DNA from: Bifidobacterium reuteri DSM 23975
GTDB taxonomy: Bacteria; Actinomycetota; Actinomycetes; Actinomycetales; Bifidobacteriaceae
Reading direction: 5' to 3'
Assembly: GCF_000741695.1 (NCBI RefSeq)
Contig: NZ_JGZK01000003.1
Span: 62,001-126,000 of the forward strand
DNA: 64,000 bases
Below are positions 27,093-37,148 of the stretch, piece after piece. The first letter of the stretch is position 1, and every line of letters starts with the position of its first letter. The translations under genes and the position numbers were made by a program. The notes below the pieces were generated by a model. The model was given only the letters and a program-made list of their open reading frames with translations, was not told the origin of the DNA and made no database searches.

Positions 27093-28607
27093 CTACAGGC
27101 GGCTGAACATGAACTTCGAGCCGATGATGGTGGCGAGCGGACGTCCTGTGACCTGCCACCCGCCGAACGGAGTGTTGCGGGCCTTGGAATGGAACCGTTC
27201 GGGGTCCACGGTCCATTGCTGGTCGGTGGCAAGTACCACGAGATCCACGGCAGAGGCATCGTCGATGCGGCTCAGGTCGAGCAGACGGTTCACGCCCTCA
27301 CGGACGGTCTGCGACGAGTCGGCCTTCTCCTCTGCGATCACGCCATCCGGGTCATCGCCGGTGGGTGCAGGCTCGGCCCAATCTTCAACCAGCGCCGCAA
27401 TATCCGTGGCATCATGGCCCATCAGGGCCTGAGGCGCAACGGACATGAGTTCGATCAGCCGTTCGTCCGAGATGTGTCCGCCGTCCACCAGCACCTTGTG
27501 GCATACGCCGTACGCGCATTCCAGTCCGATGATGCCGTTGGGAGCCTCGAGGAAGCCCTTCGCCTTTTCATCCATGGTGTGTGGCGCATGATCTGTGGCG
27601 AGCAGGTCCACAGTGCCGTCTGCGATGGCTGCGATGGTGGCCTGACGGTCGGCTTCGGAACGCAGCGGCGGGTTCATCTTGGCGAGTGTGCCGTATTCGA
27701 GCAGCGCTTCGTCGCTCAATGCGAGATAGTGCGGCGCGGTCTCGCAGGTGACCGGCAGCCCTTCGGCTTTGGCCTCGCGTATGGCCTCGAACGAGATCGC
27801 CGTGCTCACATGCTGGAAATGCACATGGATGCCGGTGCGTCGTGCGGCTTCGATGTCCCTCGCCACGATCTTCAGTTCGGTGTCTTCGGGGATGCCTGGC
27901 ACGCCAAGCGCGCGGGACACCGGCCCCTCGTTGACCGCACCGGTGTCATGATGCTCGCAATGCTCGATGAGGTACAGGTCGGATGCCTTGGCATTGGCGA
28001 GCACCTGGTCGAGGATCAGTTCAGGCACCGCGGCGCCGTCGTCACTGATCGCGGTGACAGGGTGTTCGTTCATCGCCGGCGTCTTGGCGTCATCCTGGAA
28101 TCCGGGCACATAGCGCAGCCAATCGGCGATATCGCTGGCCTCCGCTCCTGCACGGTCCTTGGACGCGCACACGCACAGGTCGTAACGGACCGGCAGTTTG
28201 ACGTCATGCGCGGCATCGTAGTTCTGCAGGAAATCGATGACATTGGCGAAGCCGGCGTCAACCACTTCGCGCGCGCCCGGCTTGCCAGCCTCGGCGTCCG
28301 CCGTGGTGACGGCCTGCCCGTCAATTGCCGGCAAGGTGTTCGGCATGATGAGCACATTCGTATACCCGCCCGAAGCCGATGCGCGGCATCCGGAGACCAT
28401 GGACTCCTTGTAGGTCTGCCCGGGATCGCGGAAATGCACATGAGGATCGGCGAAGCCGGGGGCCACCGTCAGACCGGTGGCGTCGATATCGGCACCGTCA
28501 CGGACGGTATCGGTATCGGCGAAGTAGGCGTCCGCAAGGCCGGGAACCGTCAGATCGATGATCTCCCCGGTGTTCCAGACCTTGATGTTGCGTAGGGTGA
28601 TGCTCAC
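27093..28607 (-). CDS. pyrC: Dihydroorotase
   Basis: 504 residues. It cyclises carbamoyl aspartate to dihydroorotate. The zinc-binding motif of amidohydrolases is clear: PGFADPHVHFRDPG. The conserved VHFQHVST and LLATDHAPHT histidines and aspartate follow. I use the GTG at 28607, which overlaps the pyrI stop as GTGA and has GAGGAAG upstream. The frame opens further 5' but only as a shadow of pyrI. It is somewhat longer than the typical 430 residues, with extra sequence between about residues 365 and 405. Confidence 0.94.
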   Translation of the reverse strand: MSITLRNIKVWNTGEIIDLTVPGLADAYFADTDTVRDGADIDATGLTVAPGFADPHVHFRDPGQTYKESMVSGCRASASGGYTNVLIMPNTLPAIDGQAVTTADAEAGKPGAREVVDAGFANVIDFLQNYDAAHDVKLPVRYDLCVCASKDRAGAEASDIADWLRYVPGFQDDAKTPAMNEHPVTAISDDGAAVPELILDQVLANAKASDLYLIEHCEHHDTGAVNEGPVSRALGVPGIPEDTELKIVARDIEAARRTGIHVHFQHVSTAISFEAIREAKAEGLPVTCETAPHYLALSDEALLEYGTLAKMNPPLRSEADRQATIAAIADGTVDLLATDHAPHTMDEKAKGFLEAPNGIIGLECAYGVCHKVLVDGGHISDERLIELMSVAPQALMGHDATDIAALVEDWAEPAPTGDDPDGVIAEEKADSSQTVREGVNRLLDLSRIDDASAVDLVVLATDQQWTVDPERFHSKARNTPFGGWQVTGRPLATIIGSKFMFSRL

Positions 28608-29023
28608 AGTTTTGCTTCCTCGTCGCAGTAGTCGCAGCGGTATTCGAGACGTTCGGAATGCACCAGATGGAACATCTGTTTGATGCCCGGTTCGGTGGTG
28701 GTCACGCAACGTGGGTTGACGCACTTGATGACGCCCACGATGTGTTCGGGCAGGCGAGGCTGCTTCTTTTCGACGATGTGTCCGCCACGGACCACGTCCA
28801 CGGTGGCTTGACGGGCGACGAAGCCGAGCACATCGAGATCGATGTCCTTGTCATCCTCGATCTTGATGATGTCCTTGGTGCCGAACCGATGCGATGTGGT
28901 GTTCATGATCAGCGCAAGCTTGGTCTTGGACGGATCGATCTTCAGGTATTCCAGCACCTTCAGCGAGGTACCGGCAGGCACGTGATCGATGATGATGCCG
29001 TTTTGGATGCTGGTGACTTCCAT
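28604..29023 (-). CDS. pyrI: Aspartate carbamoyltransferase regulatory chain
   Basis: 139 residues. It is the allosteric, nucleotide-binding partner of PyrB. The N-terminal nucleotide-binding part opens with IDHVPAGTSLKVLEYL. The C-terminal zinc site has four cysteines as CVNPRC...CDYC. The gene overlaps pyrB by one base and pyrC by four, so all are coupled. Confidence 0.97.
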   Translation of the reverse strand: MEVTSIQNGIIIDHVPAGTSLKVLEYLKIDPSKTKLALIMNTTSHRFGTKDIIKIEDDKDIDLDVLGFVARQATVDVVRGGHIVEKKQPRLPEHIVGVIKCVNPRCVTTTEPGIKQMFHLVHSERLEYRCDYCDEEAKL

Positions 29024-30018
29024 CAGGCTTGCACCTCCTTGGAGCTGAGCGGTTCGTAACCGGGCAGGTCGTCGCCCACCACGGTGCTTTCGAGGGCCAT
29101 GCGCATGAGCATGCCGTTCTTGACCTGTTCGAAGTAAGCGGCACGGGGATCGTCGTCCACTTCGACGGCAATCTCGTTGACGCGCGGCAGCGGGTGCAGC
29201 ACTGCCATGTCGGGCTTGGCATGGGAGAGCTTGTCCTCGTCGAGGATGTAGGTGTCACGTAGGCGCAGATAGTCGTCTTCGTTGAAGAAGCGCTCCTTCT
29301 GCACGCGGGTCATGTACAGCACATCGAGGTCGCCGATCACGGACGCCAGGTCGCGCACCTCCACATAGGAGCAGGTCGGCGTGGCGTTGATGCGGTCTAT
29401 GACATATTGCGGGGTCTTCAGCTCATCAGGACTGATGAGAATGAAACGCACGTTGCCGAAACGGCACAGGGTCTCGATCAGGGAGTGCACAGTACGGCCG
29501 AACATGAGGTCACCGCATAGGCCCACGGTCAGGTCGTTGACACGACCGAAGCGCGACTGCAGCGTGGCAAGGTCGGCCAGCGTCTGCGTGGGGTGCATGT
29601 GGCCGCCGTCGCCGGCATTGATGACTGGCACGGAGGCGGCACGGGACGCGACGAGCGCAGCGCCTTCCTTAGGATGACGGATGGCGACCACATCGACATA
29701 GTTGGAGACGGTCTTCAACGTATCGGCGATGGACTCGCCCTTGGTCACCGAAGCAAGCTGCGCGCCGGCGAAACCGATGACCTTGCCACCGAGGCGGAGC
29801 ATCGCGGTCTCGAAGCTCAGACGTGTGCGGGTGGACGGCTCATAGAACAATGTGGCCAATACCCTACCCTCGCAGGTGTGTGACACCTCCTTGCGATGCG
29901 CATCGATGTACTGCGCCTTGTGCAGCAAATCCCGAATCTGTGCGATGGAGAGATCATCAAGCGAGATGACGCTTTTACCGATCATCGGCGTCTCCGCCGG
30001 CTCTTGTGGAGTTGACAC
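29023..30018 (-). CDS. pyrB: Aspartate carbamoyltransferase catalytic chain
   Basis: 331 residues. It catalyses the committed step of pyrimidine synthesis. The carbamoyl-phosphate motif EPSTRTRLSFE, the HPTQTLADLATL motif and the aspartate-binding HPLPRVNEI are all present. First gene of a pyrB-I-C-F-K-D operon with overlaps or short gaps throughout. An alternative start 11 codons in (MIGKSV) is possible. The 126-base upstream region shows a TATAGT that could be a -10, but no clear -35 or riboswitch. Confidence 0.97.
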   Translation of the reverse strand: MSTPQEPAETPMIGKSVISLDDLSIAQIRDLLHKAQYIDAHRKEVSHTCEGRVLATLFYEPSTRTRLSFETAMLRLGGKVIGFAGAQLASVTKGESIADTLKTVSNYVDVVAIRHPKEGAALVASRAASVPVINAGDGGHMHPTQTLADLATLQSRFGRVNDLTVGLCGDLMFGRTVHSLIETLCRFGNVRFILISPDELKTPQYVIDRINATPTCSYVEVRDLASVIGDLDVLYMTRVQKERFFNEDDYLRLRDTYILDEDKLSHAKPDMAVLHPLPRVNEIAVEVDDDPRAAYFEQVKNGMLMRMALESTVVGDDLPGYEPLSSKEVQA

Positions 30019-30144
30019 GGCTCACCTTTCGTGCGAGAAGCGGATAAGGTGGCCACTAATGTGACCTCTCCGACTATAGACCATTTTCAGGACGCCCGCA
30101 GGACCCTGCCGTCACCCGCGCGTCCACCCCACGTTCATATTGCG

Positions 30145-33100
30145 TCAACGCTGGGCGCGGCGGCGGTTAGCCTCCAATCTCGGCGCTATGACGTGCATGC
30201 GAGGCTTCGCCGGCTTCTGCGCACCGGCGGAACCGGTCGTACCGCCCGCTGCTCCTGAGCGACCACCGACCATCGAACCGGACCCCGAGGAATAATCATC
30301 CTCGACCTGCCCGTAGAACAGGCGCTGGCACACGTCACGGCATTTGCGCATCACGGCGAGCAGATCGTTTTCGAAATGCTGGCCACGGTGTGCTCCATAG
30401 CCCAGATATACGGCGATGCCTCCAAGCGAATAGATGTCGTCCGGAAGGATATCCGCCTGGTTGGCGCGCCCGGACCACAGGTAGTTGCCGTTGCGCGCCG
30501 CGGTGCATGTCGTCCATGCCTTGCGAAGCTGCATGGCGTCCATCGGGCTGACCAGCTTCTTGGTCTCCAGCACGTCCAGAGCCTCGAGCGTGCCATTGAC
30601 CCGCAGGTCCTTGATGGTTCCGGCATGTTGGAGCTGCAGCAGTTGCACGGTCCATTCCACGTCGGAAAGTCCGCCTTTGCCGAGTTTCAGATGACGCTCA
30701 CGACGTACGCCGCGCGGCAATCGTTCGGCTTCCATACGGGCTTTGAGCTTGCGTATGCTCTGCAGTTCGGCGTCACTCAGCTCCTGCGTCGGGTAACGCA
30801 GCGGGTCTGCGATGTTGATGAGAAAATCACGCGCCAGTTCGGCGTCCCCCGCCGCATAGCGGGCACGCAGCAATGCCTGATGCTCCCATGTGGATGCCCA
30901 GGACCCGTAATACTCCTCGCATGAGGCGTAGGAGCGGATGATCGGCCCGTTCTTGCCTTCCGGCCGCAGGTCCAGATCGAGTTCGATCTTCGGCTCGAAT
31001 GTGGTGGGGCCCTGAAGAATGTTGCGCAGATCCTCCACGACCTTCTTGGCGAAGGTGTTGGCCTGGGTGTCTTCGGCTCCATCGGTCGGACGGTAGATCA
31101 GAATCGCGTCGGCATCGGAGCTGAAGTTCACTTCACACCCGCCGTAGCGGCCCATTGCGATCACCGTGATATCCGCCGGCGCATGGTCCAAGCCGAACAC
31201 TTCGGTCTGATGGCGTATCGACCAATTCAGCGATGCGTCGATAATGGCGTCGTACACGTCGGTCATCGCCTTCAGGCTTGTCCCGTCATCCATGACGCCG
31301 CTCATCCACGCCAATCCGATGCGCTCGATCTCATGGCGGCGCATGGCTCGCACCGAATTGGCGAACTCGTTCATGCTGGCGCTGAACCGTTCGAGCGCGG
31401 AGTTGGTCTGCACGTCCAGCGCCTCGCGGGTGCGCGCCTGAAGATTGCCGTCATCGCCGAGCCAGCTGATGGACTCCACGGATTTGTTGAGCGCATCACC
31501 AAGGAATCGCGAATTCGACAGCACGTGGCAGAGGCGCTGTGCGGCGGAGGTGGAATCGCGCAGGAATCCAAGATAGCCGGATTCAGTGCCGAAGTTCTCT
31601 TCCAGCTTGCGCCAGTTCAGCAAACCCATGTCGGGATTCTGGCCGTCACCGAGCCATTGCAGCACGGCAGGCAGAATGATGCGGTTGATTTTCGCCGCCC
31701 GGCCCACGCCTGCGGTAAGCGCCTGCACGTGGCGGATGGCGGCATCCGGGTCTCCGAAGCCAATGGAGGCGAAACGCTCCTGTGCCGCCGCCACGCTCAG
31801 CGTGATCTGGTCATCCTCGAGTTGTGCATTGACCGGCAGCATCGGACGGTAATAGATGTCCAGATGCAGGTGACGCACCTCGCGTCGCGTATCGTCGTAC
31901 TTGTCCACAAGCTGTTCGGGATGCAGCCCGAATGCACGGGCGAGGCGGCGCAGCTCCTGGTTCCGGTTGAGCTCGTCGACGTCGATGTCCCGCTTCTTCT
32001 CCAGTCCGCCCACCGAGGCGCGGCCGAGGTCGGGGAACAGATGCGTGCGCTTGAGTGACCATATCTGCTGGCGATGCTCCATCACACGCTCGAATCGGTA
32101 ATCCTGGGACATGCGCGCGGCTTGTTTGCGGGAAATATATCCACCTTCGGACAGTCGTTGCAGCGAGTCGAGAGTGTTGCTGGTGCGCAGCGTTTCATCG
32201 GTGCGTCCATGCACCAGCTGGAGCATCTGCACAGTGAATTCGACATCGCGCAGGCCACCGCGGCCCAACTTGATCTCCCGGTCCTTCAACGGCGCCGGAA
32301 TCAGGTCCTCGACTCGCTTGCGCATCTTCTGGCAATCGTAGACGAAGTTCTTGCGCTTGGACGCGCTCCAGACGAACGGACGGGTCATGGCCATGTACGC
32401 CTGGCCGAGTTCCGGGTCACCGGCCACAGGACGGGCCTTCAGCAGCGCCTGGAACTCCCAGTTCTCGGCCCATTGCTCGTAATAGTTCTTGTGCGATTCG
32501 AGCACTCGCACCAGCTGGCCGTCCTTGCCTTCGGGTCGCAGACCCCCATCGATCTGCCACAATGGCTGCTCTGCGACTCCCATGATCGTGGACTGGCATA
32601 CGCGTTGCAGCATAGTGCCCATTTTGGTGCCGACGCGAATCAGCGTCTGATGGTCGACGTCTTTGCCCGCCGGCTCCACCACATAGATAAGATCCACATC
32701 GGATACGTAGTTCAGTTCCTGCGCTCCAAGCTTTCCCATACCGATGATGGTGAAGCGAACCTGATCGCTGCCTTCCACTTCGTGTCGGGCGATGGCCAAC
32801 GCCCCTTCCAACGCCGCGTCGGCAAGATCGGACAGCTCATGGCTGATGATGGGCTGGATGGCCGTGGGATTCTCCGCAACCGCATCTTGGGCGATGATGG
32901 CGGCGAGCTGGCGACGGTAGGCGGCACGCAGGGCAGTCGCCGCCTCGGCCAAGTCCTTGGAGGCCGTTGGATGTGCGGCATCGTCGGGATCGGCGCCCAC
33001 CGCCTTGAGCAGTCGCATGCGCCGCTGTGCATGGTTGAACAGGTGGCTGTTGCATTCGTCGGTGGCTGCCGCAGCAACGAGATCGGGCCTGAAACGCATG

Positions 33101-33405
33101 AATTTGCCCATGGCGTCGGACACGCCCAGCACGGTGACGAGGCGTTTGAGGGCCGCACCGTCGGGAATCACCTGTTCGAGGTCTCGGCCCGAGGATTGCA
33201 TGGCGTTGACGATGTCCACAAAATTGCTCAAAGCCACATCGGGATCGCATGCATGGGATAGATATCCGAGCAGCTCGGAGCACTGGGCATCGTCAATGCC
33301 GTCCACCTTGAGCTGATGGAACAGGTCGCGGGCTTTGTCCAGGTCCTGTATGCCGGCACGGATAAGCGCCATCGAGCTGAGCGTAAACGTCGTCACTGCA
33401 TCCAT
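30145..33405 (-). CDS. glnE: Bifunctional glutamine synthetase adenylyltransferase/deadenylase
   Basis: 1086 residues. It adjusts glutamine synthetase activity by adding or removing AMP. Two nucleotidyltransferase domains are seen. The N-terminal one has GMGKLGAQELNYVSDVDLIY (G...D-x-D pattern), and the C-terminal one has AMGRYGGCEVNFSSDADAIL. Each is followed by a PII-uridylyltransferase-like helical domain with GRGGLRDVEFTVQMLQ and GKGGLSDVEWTVQLLQ. A glycine/serine-rich low-complexity stretch lies near the C-terminus. It stands between metF and the pyr operon, all on the same strand. Confidence 0.95.
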   Translation of the reverse strand: MDAVTTFTLSSMALIRAGIQDLDKARDLFHQLKVDGIDDAQCSELLGYLSHACDPDVALSNFVDIVNAMQSSGRDLEQVIPDGAALKRLVTVLGVSDAMGKFMRFRPDLVAAAATDECNSHLFNHAQRRMRLLKAVGADPDDAAHPTASKDLAEAATALRAAYRRQLAAIIAQDAVAENPTAIQPIISHELSDLADAALEGALAIARHEVEGSDQVRFTIIGMGKLGAQELNYVSDVDLIYVVEPAGKDVDHQTLIRVGTKMGTMLQRVCQSTIMGVAEQPLWQIDGGLRPEGKDGQLVRVLESHKNYYEQWAENWEFQALLKARPVAGDPELGQAYMAMTRPFVWSASKRKNFVYDCQKMRKRVEDLIPAPLKDREIKLGRGGLRDVEFTVQMLQLVHGRTDETLRTSNTLDSLQRLSEGGYISRKQAARMSQDYRFERVMEHRQQIWSLKRTHLFPDLGRASVGGLEKKRDIDVDELNRNQELRRLARAFGLHPEQLVDKYDDTRREVRHLHLDIYYRPMLPVNAQLEDDQITLSVAAAQERFASIGFGDPDAAIRHVQALTAGVGRAAKINRIILPAVLQWLGDGQNPDMGLLNWRKLEENFGTESGYLGFLRDSTSAAQRLCHVLSNSRFLGDALNKSVESISWLGDDGNLQARTREALDVQTNSALERFSASMNEFANSVRAMRRHEIERIGLAWMSGVMDDGTSLKAMTDVYDAIIDASLNWSIRHQTEVFGLDHAPADITVIAMGRYGGCEVNFSSDADAILIYRPTDGAEDTQANTFAKKVVEDLRNILQGPTTFEPKIELDLDLRPEGKNGPIIRSYASCEEYYGSWASTWEHQALLRARYAAGDAELARDFLINIADPLRYPTQELSDAELQSIRKLKARMEAERLPRGVRRERHLKLGKGGLSDVEWTVQLLQLQHAGTIKDLRVNGTLEALDVLETKKLVSPMDAMQLRKAWTTCTAARNGNYLWSGRANQADILPDDIYSLGGIAVYLGYGAHRGQHFENDLLAVMRKCRDVCQRLFYGQVEDDYSSGSGSMVGGRSGAAGGTTGSAGAQKPAKPRMHVIAPRLEANRRRAQR

Positions 33406-33501
33406 AAGGCACCACTATATACCGTGGGCGACGGTCCGCCCGTTATTGTCTTGGTTCCCGCAGACCGGCACCTTCATGGCCGCAGCGAAGACGGCGCAGA
33501 A

Positions 33502-34347
33502 CTATTCGCTGAAGAGCGGCTGCACGTTTCGCCAGATGCGGCGGGTGGTCGCGGGGTGGTTCATCGAATACAGGTGGATGCCGTCCACGCCGTGTGCCAC
33601 GAGGTCGGTGATCTGTTCGGAGGCGTAGGCGATGCCGGCCGCGCGCATGGCTTCGGCGTCGCCCTCCCAACGGTCCAGCATCACGGCCAGATGGTCGGGG
33701 ATGCGAGAAGCGTTGCGTTCGGCCATGCGGCGGACGGACTTGGCGCCGCGAACCGGCATGATGCCCGCCTCGATGGGCACGTCGATGCCGGCCGCATGGG
33801 CCTTGTCGAGGAACCGGTAGAAGTCGTCGTTGTCGTAGAAGAGCTGGGAGATCAGGTGGGTGACGCCAGCATCCACCTTGGTCTTCAGGTTGACGATGTC
33901 CTCGTCGAGCGAGGAGGACTGATAGTGGCCTTCCGGATAGCACGCGCCGAACACCTTGATCTCGGGCTTGCGTTCGCGGATGTAGGCGACGAGGTCGCTG
34001 GCGTGTTCGAAGACGCCGACCGGCTCCTCCCCCTCGATGTAGTCGCCGCGCAGGGCGAGCACGGCCTGGACGCCTGCCTGTTCAAACATGTCGAGCGCTT
34101 CGTCCACCTTGTTCCGATCGGAATAGAGCGCTGTCAGATGGGCCACTGCCGGGATGCCGTATTCGTTGCGGATGGTGTTGGCGATGCGGGCGGTGGCGGT
34201 TCGGTCCGTGTGGGTGCCGTGCCCGTAGGTCACTGAGATGAAGTCCGGCTCCAGCCCCTCGAGGCCGTCAAGCGTGTCATAGATCGTTCCCACAGGCGCG
34301 TTCCTTTTCGGCGGGAACACTTCCAATGAAAACATGGGCGTATGCAT
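33502..34347 (-). CDS. metF: 5,10-methylenetetrahydrofolate reductase
   Basis: 281 residues. It makes 5-methyl-THF, the methyl donor used by the adjacent MetE. The family start FSLEVFPPK, the FISVTYG strand and the FACYPEGHY-like segment (FGACYPEGHYQS) are visible, as is the C-terminal IHLYSMNHP. The start at 34347 has AAGGAAG upstream; the longer frame runs into a hairpin. It follows metE with a 113-base spacer that contains two hairpins. Confidence 0.95.
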   Translation of the reverse strand: MHTPMFSLEVFPPKRNAPVGTIYDTLDGLEGLEPDFISVTYGHGTHTDRTATARIANTIRNEYGIPAVAHLTALYSDRNKVDEALDMFEQAGVQAVLALRGDYIEGEEPVGVFEHASDLVAYIRERKPEIKVFGACYPEGHYQSSSLDEDIVNLKTKVDAGVTHLISQLFYDNDDFYRFLDKAHAAGIDVPIEAGIMPVRGAKSVRRMAERNASRIPDHLAVMLDRWEGDAEAMRAAGIAYASEQITDLVAHGVDGIHLYSMNHPATTRRIWRNVQPLFSE

Positions 34348-34368
34348 ATTAGCTTCCTTACACGCATT

Positions 34369-34395
34369 ATGGTTCCCCTCACTGAGGGGAACCAT
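34369..34395. terminator. Hairpin between metE and metF
   Basis: ATGGTTCCCCTC pairs exactly with GAGGGGAACCAT around a three-base loop: a 12-bp palindrome just upstream of metF. It may attenuate metF or be a relic of the island's palindromic repeat family, whose arms also read CCCCTC/GAGGGG. Confidence 0.65.
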
Positions 34396-34428
34396 CACAA
34401 CGAATCAACAACCGCAAGCGCTGGCTAT

Positions 34429-34452
34429 CGGCTCCCTCTGATGAGAGAGCCG
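34429..34452. repeat. Half copy of the double-hairpin repeat family, after metE
   Basis: CGGCTCCCTC-TGAT-GAGAGAGCCG matches the first hairpin of the repeats found in pglX (GGCTCCCTCTGATGAGGGAGC). It lies just after the metE stop, so it can also act as its terminator. Confidence 0.55.
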
Positions 34453-34460
34453 AATAAGGA

Positions 34461-36764
34461 CTACTTCTCCAGCTTGGCGCGCACGGCCTTGGCTGCGGCG
34501 ACCAAGTGCTCGAGGCTCGGCCAGGTCTCGGCGTTGCCGCGGGTCTTCAGACCGCAGTCCGGGTTGATCCACACCTTCTCGACGTTCATCTTCTTGAGGA
34601 TTTCGTAGATGCGGTCCTCAATCTCCTGCTCGGAGGGGATGCGCGGCGAGTGGATGTCGTAGACGCCCGGACCGGCTTCGGTCTCGAAGTGGGCATCGTG
34701 GATGGCGTCGAGCACCACCAGATCGCCGCGGGAGGCTTCGAAGGAGATCACGTCGGCGTCCATCGCGTCGATGTCGCGGATGATGTCGTTGAACTCGGAG
34801 TAGCACATGTGCGTGTGAATCTGCGTGGTGGGCTTGACGGCGGAGTGCACCAGACGGAAGGCGGGCACTGCCCAGTCGAGGTACTTCACATGCCAGTCGG
34901 ACTTCCTCAGCGGCAGCTTCTCGCGCAGTGCTGCCTCGTCGATCTGGATGACCTTGATGCCGGCTGCCTCGAGGTCGAGCACCTCGTCACGGATGGCGAG
35001 AGCCAGCTGCTTGGTCTGCTCCTCATGGGTGATGTCCTCGCGCGGCCAGGACCAGTTGAGGATGGTCACCGGGCCGGTGAGCATGCCCTTCATCACGTGC
35101 TCGGTGCGGGACTGTGCGTATGCGGACCATTCGACGGTGATCGGCTTGGCGCGGGAGACGTCACCCCAGACGATCGGAGGCTTGACGCAACGGGTGCCGT
35201 AGGACTGCACCCAGGCGTTCTTAGTGAACAGGAAGCCGTTGAGGTTCTGGCCGAAGTATTCGACCATGTCGTTGCGTTCGAATTCGCCGTGGACCAGCAC
35301 GTCCAGGCCGATCTCCTCCTGATGCTTGATGCAGGCGTCGATCTGGGCCTTGATGAACTCGTCGTAGGCTTCCTTGGTGATCTCACCCTTGCGCAGCTTG
35401 GCGCGCTCGGCGCGAACTTCCTTGGACTGGGGGAAGGAACCGATGGTGGTGGTGGGCAGCAGCGGCAGGCCAAGGGCCTCACGCTGCAGCTTCTGACGCT
35501 CCTCGCGGGCCGGCTGGCGCACGAAATCGTCTGCGGTGAGCCCGGCCACGCGCTCGGCGACGGCGGGATCGGCGGCCACGCGGGTGCCGTCGAACAGGGC
35601 CTGGTTGGCAGCGAGGGCGGCGGACGCCTTCTTCTCGTCCTCGGTAGCATCGGCGAGGACGGCCACCTCCTTGAGCTCATCGAGCTTCTCGACGGCGAAA
35701 GCGAAGTGCTTGAGATCCTCGGCGGGGATGCCGGTCTCGCCTTCGGTGCTGAACGGCACGTGCAGCAGCGAGGATGCGGTGGAGACGGCCACATTGGCGG
35801 TGACCTGCTTGATGGCGTCCACCAGGCCGAGCGAGGTGGCGTAATTGTTGCGCCAGATGTTGCGGCCGTTGATCACGCCGGCGAAGATGGTGGTCTCGGA
35901 AGCGACGCCGTACTTGGACACGGCTTCGAGATTCTCCTCGCGGCCCTCGTTGAGGTCGAGGCCGATGCCGTCGAAGCCGAGGAGGTTCACGGTCTCGTAG
36001 ATGTCGGCGATATGGCCGAAGTAGGTGTTGAGGAGCACCTTGACGCCGGCCTTGGCGGCCAGGATCTTGGTGTAGAGGCTCTTGAAGAGCTCCACGTCGC
36101 CGGGTTCCTTGTCGAGCACGAGATACGGCTCGTCAAGCTGCAGCCACTGGGCGCCCAGCTCGTTGAACTTGCCAAGCACCTCGGCGTAGACGGCGGCCAC
36201 GGCGTTGACCAGGCCCTTGTCGTACTCGAGCTTCTGCGCGTTGGCGCCACGGGCGAGCTTGAGGAAGGTGTACGGGCCGATGAGCACCGGCTTGGTGAGG
36301 ACGCCGAGCGCCTTGGCCTCGTTGAACTCATCGAACGGCTTGGTGGAGTTGAGCTTGATCCCCTCGCTCGATTCCAGTTCGGGAACGATGTAGTGATAGT
36401 TGGTGGTGAACCACTTCTTCATCGGCAGTGCGGTGACGTCGCCCTTGTCGCCCTGATAGCCGCGCGCCATGGAGAACAGCGTGTCCTCCTGGTTCTCGAA
36501 GGCCAGACGCTCGTAACGCTTCGGGATGACGTTGAGGAGGATGGCGGTGTCCAGCAGCTGGTCGAAGTAGCTGAAATCATTGCTTGGAATCAGATCGATT
36601 CCGGCGTTCTGCTGGAGCTTCCAGTGCTTGGCGCGCAGTTCGGCCGCCGTGGCCTTTACCGCCGCCAGGTCGTTGGCGCCCTTCCAATAGCCTTCGATGA
36701 TCTTCTTCAGTTCGCGGTTCTGCCCGATGCGGGGGAATCCGGAGACGGAAGTGAGAGTGGACAT
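34461..36764 (-). CDS. metE: Cobalamin-independent methionine synthase
   Basis: 767 residues. It transfers a methyl group from 5-methyl-THF polyglutamate to homocysteine. The N-terminal half opens [14 protein letters not shown]. The C-terminal catalytic half has the zinc-ligand motifs HTHMCYSEF and NPDCGLKTR. The start at 36764 is the ATG before SGFPR; the open frame continues 46 codons upstream but carries no homology. The gene-free stretch 36765-37148 upstream contains a small stem (TACCC-CATAA-GGGTA type near 36880) and the dispersed repeat at 36980, with no recognisable riboswitch. Confidence 0.96.
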   Translation of the reverse strand: MSTLTSVSGFPRIGQNRELKKIIEGYWKGANDLAAVKATAAELRAKHWKLQQNAGIDLIPSNDFSYFDQLLDTAILLNVIPKRYERLAFENQEDTLFSMARGYQGDKGDVTALPMKKWFTTNYHYIVPELESSEGIKLNSTKPFDEFNEAKALGVLTKPVLIGPYTFLKLARGANAQKLEYDKGLVNAVAAVYAEVLGKFNELGAQWLQLDEPYLVLDKEPGDVELFKSLYTKILAAKAGVKVLLNTYFGHIADIYETVNLLGFDGIGLDLNEGREENLEAVSKYGVASETTIFAGVINGRNIWRNNYATSLGLVDAIKQVTANVAVSTASSLLHVPFSTEGETGIPAEDLKHFAFAVEKLDELKEVAVLADATEDEKKASAALAANQALFDGTRVAADPAVAERVAGLTADDFVRQPAREERQKLQREALGLPLLPTTTIGSFPQSKEVRAERAKLRKGEITKEAYDEFIKAQIDACIKHQEEIGLDVLVHGEFERNDMVEYFGQNLNGFLFTKNAWVQSYGTRCVKPPIVWGDVSRAKPITVEWSAYAQSRTEHVMKGMLTGPVTILNWSWPREDITHEEQTKQLALAIRDEVLDLEAAGIKVIQIDEAALREKLPLRKSDWHVKYLDWAVPAFRLVHSAVKPTTQIHTHMCYSEFNDIIRDIDAMDADVISFEASRGDLVVLDAIHDAHFETEAGPGVYDIHSPRIPSEQEIEDRIYEILKKMNVEKVWINPDCGLKTRGNAETWPSLEHLVAAAKAVRAKLEK

Positions 36765-36979
36765 GAATCCTCCAATAGTTGCGTTCGTAACCCGACTCAG
36801 GCTATCAAACCATCGGCCATGAGGACCCATAAGAACGTTTTGAGTGTCGTTATAGCTGAAATTTATAGGCGCTAAGGATATACCCCATAAGGGTATCCCC
36901 ACATACTACGAGGGCAAGAAGCTGGTGGCTCGTATCGCAATCGTCTAAGCGGTATTGGCCTCTGATGGGACGTTGCCGT

Positions 36980-37134
36980 GAAGCAAACAGCGGAGCTGTT
37001 TGTAGGCAACGTGCGAGCCGACAGGCGAGCCAGCAGGCTGCGCGCAGAGCGCGTCCATGATTGCAGAACGGGCTGGCTGCGAAGTCGACTGGAGGAGAGA
37101 CATCTGCAATACGCGATAATTAGTGACGCAGAAT
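36980..37134. repeat. Dispersed intergenic repeat, copy 2 (hairpin-headed)
   Basis: It begins with a perfect 8-bp hairpin (CAAACAGC-GGA-GCTGTTTG, 36984-37002) and ends with GAGGAGAGACATCTGCAATACG and TTAGTGACGCAGAAT. Head and tail match the copy at 5661-5754, while the middle is about 60 bases longer and GC-rich (GCGCGCAGAGCGCG stem-like). It lies between metE and the SixA-like gene, noncoding. Confidence 0.6.
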
Positions 37135-37148
37135 ACTGGGAAGAGGAA

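Noticed and set aside
34506..36875. A 789-codon plus-strand ORF opposite metE
   Set aside because: Leu/Gly/Glu-rich antisense shadow of metE without any recognisable domain or ribosome site.
36765..36980. A SAM or cobalamin riboswitch ahead of metE
   Set aside because: Only a small stem near 36880 is visible; none of the conserved riboswitch boxes could be found by eye.
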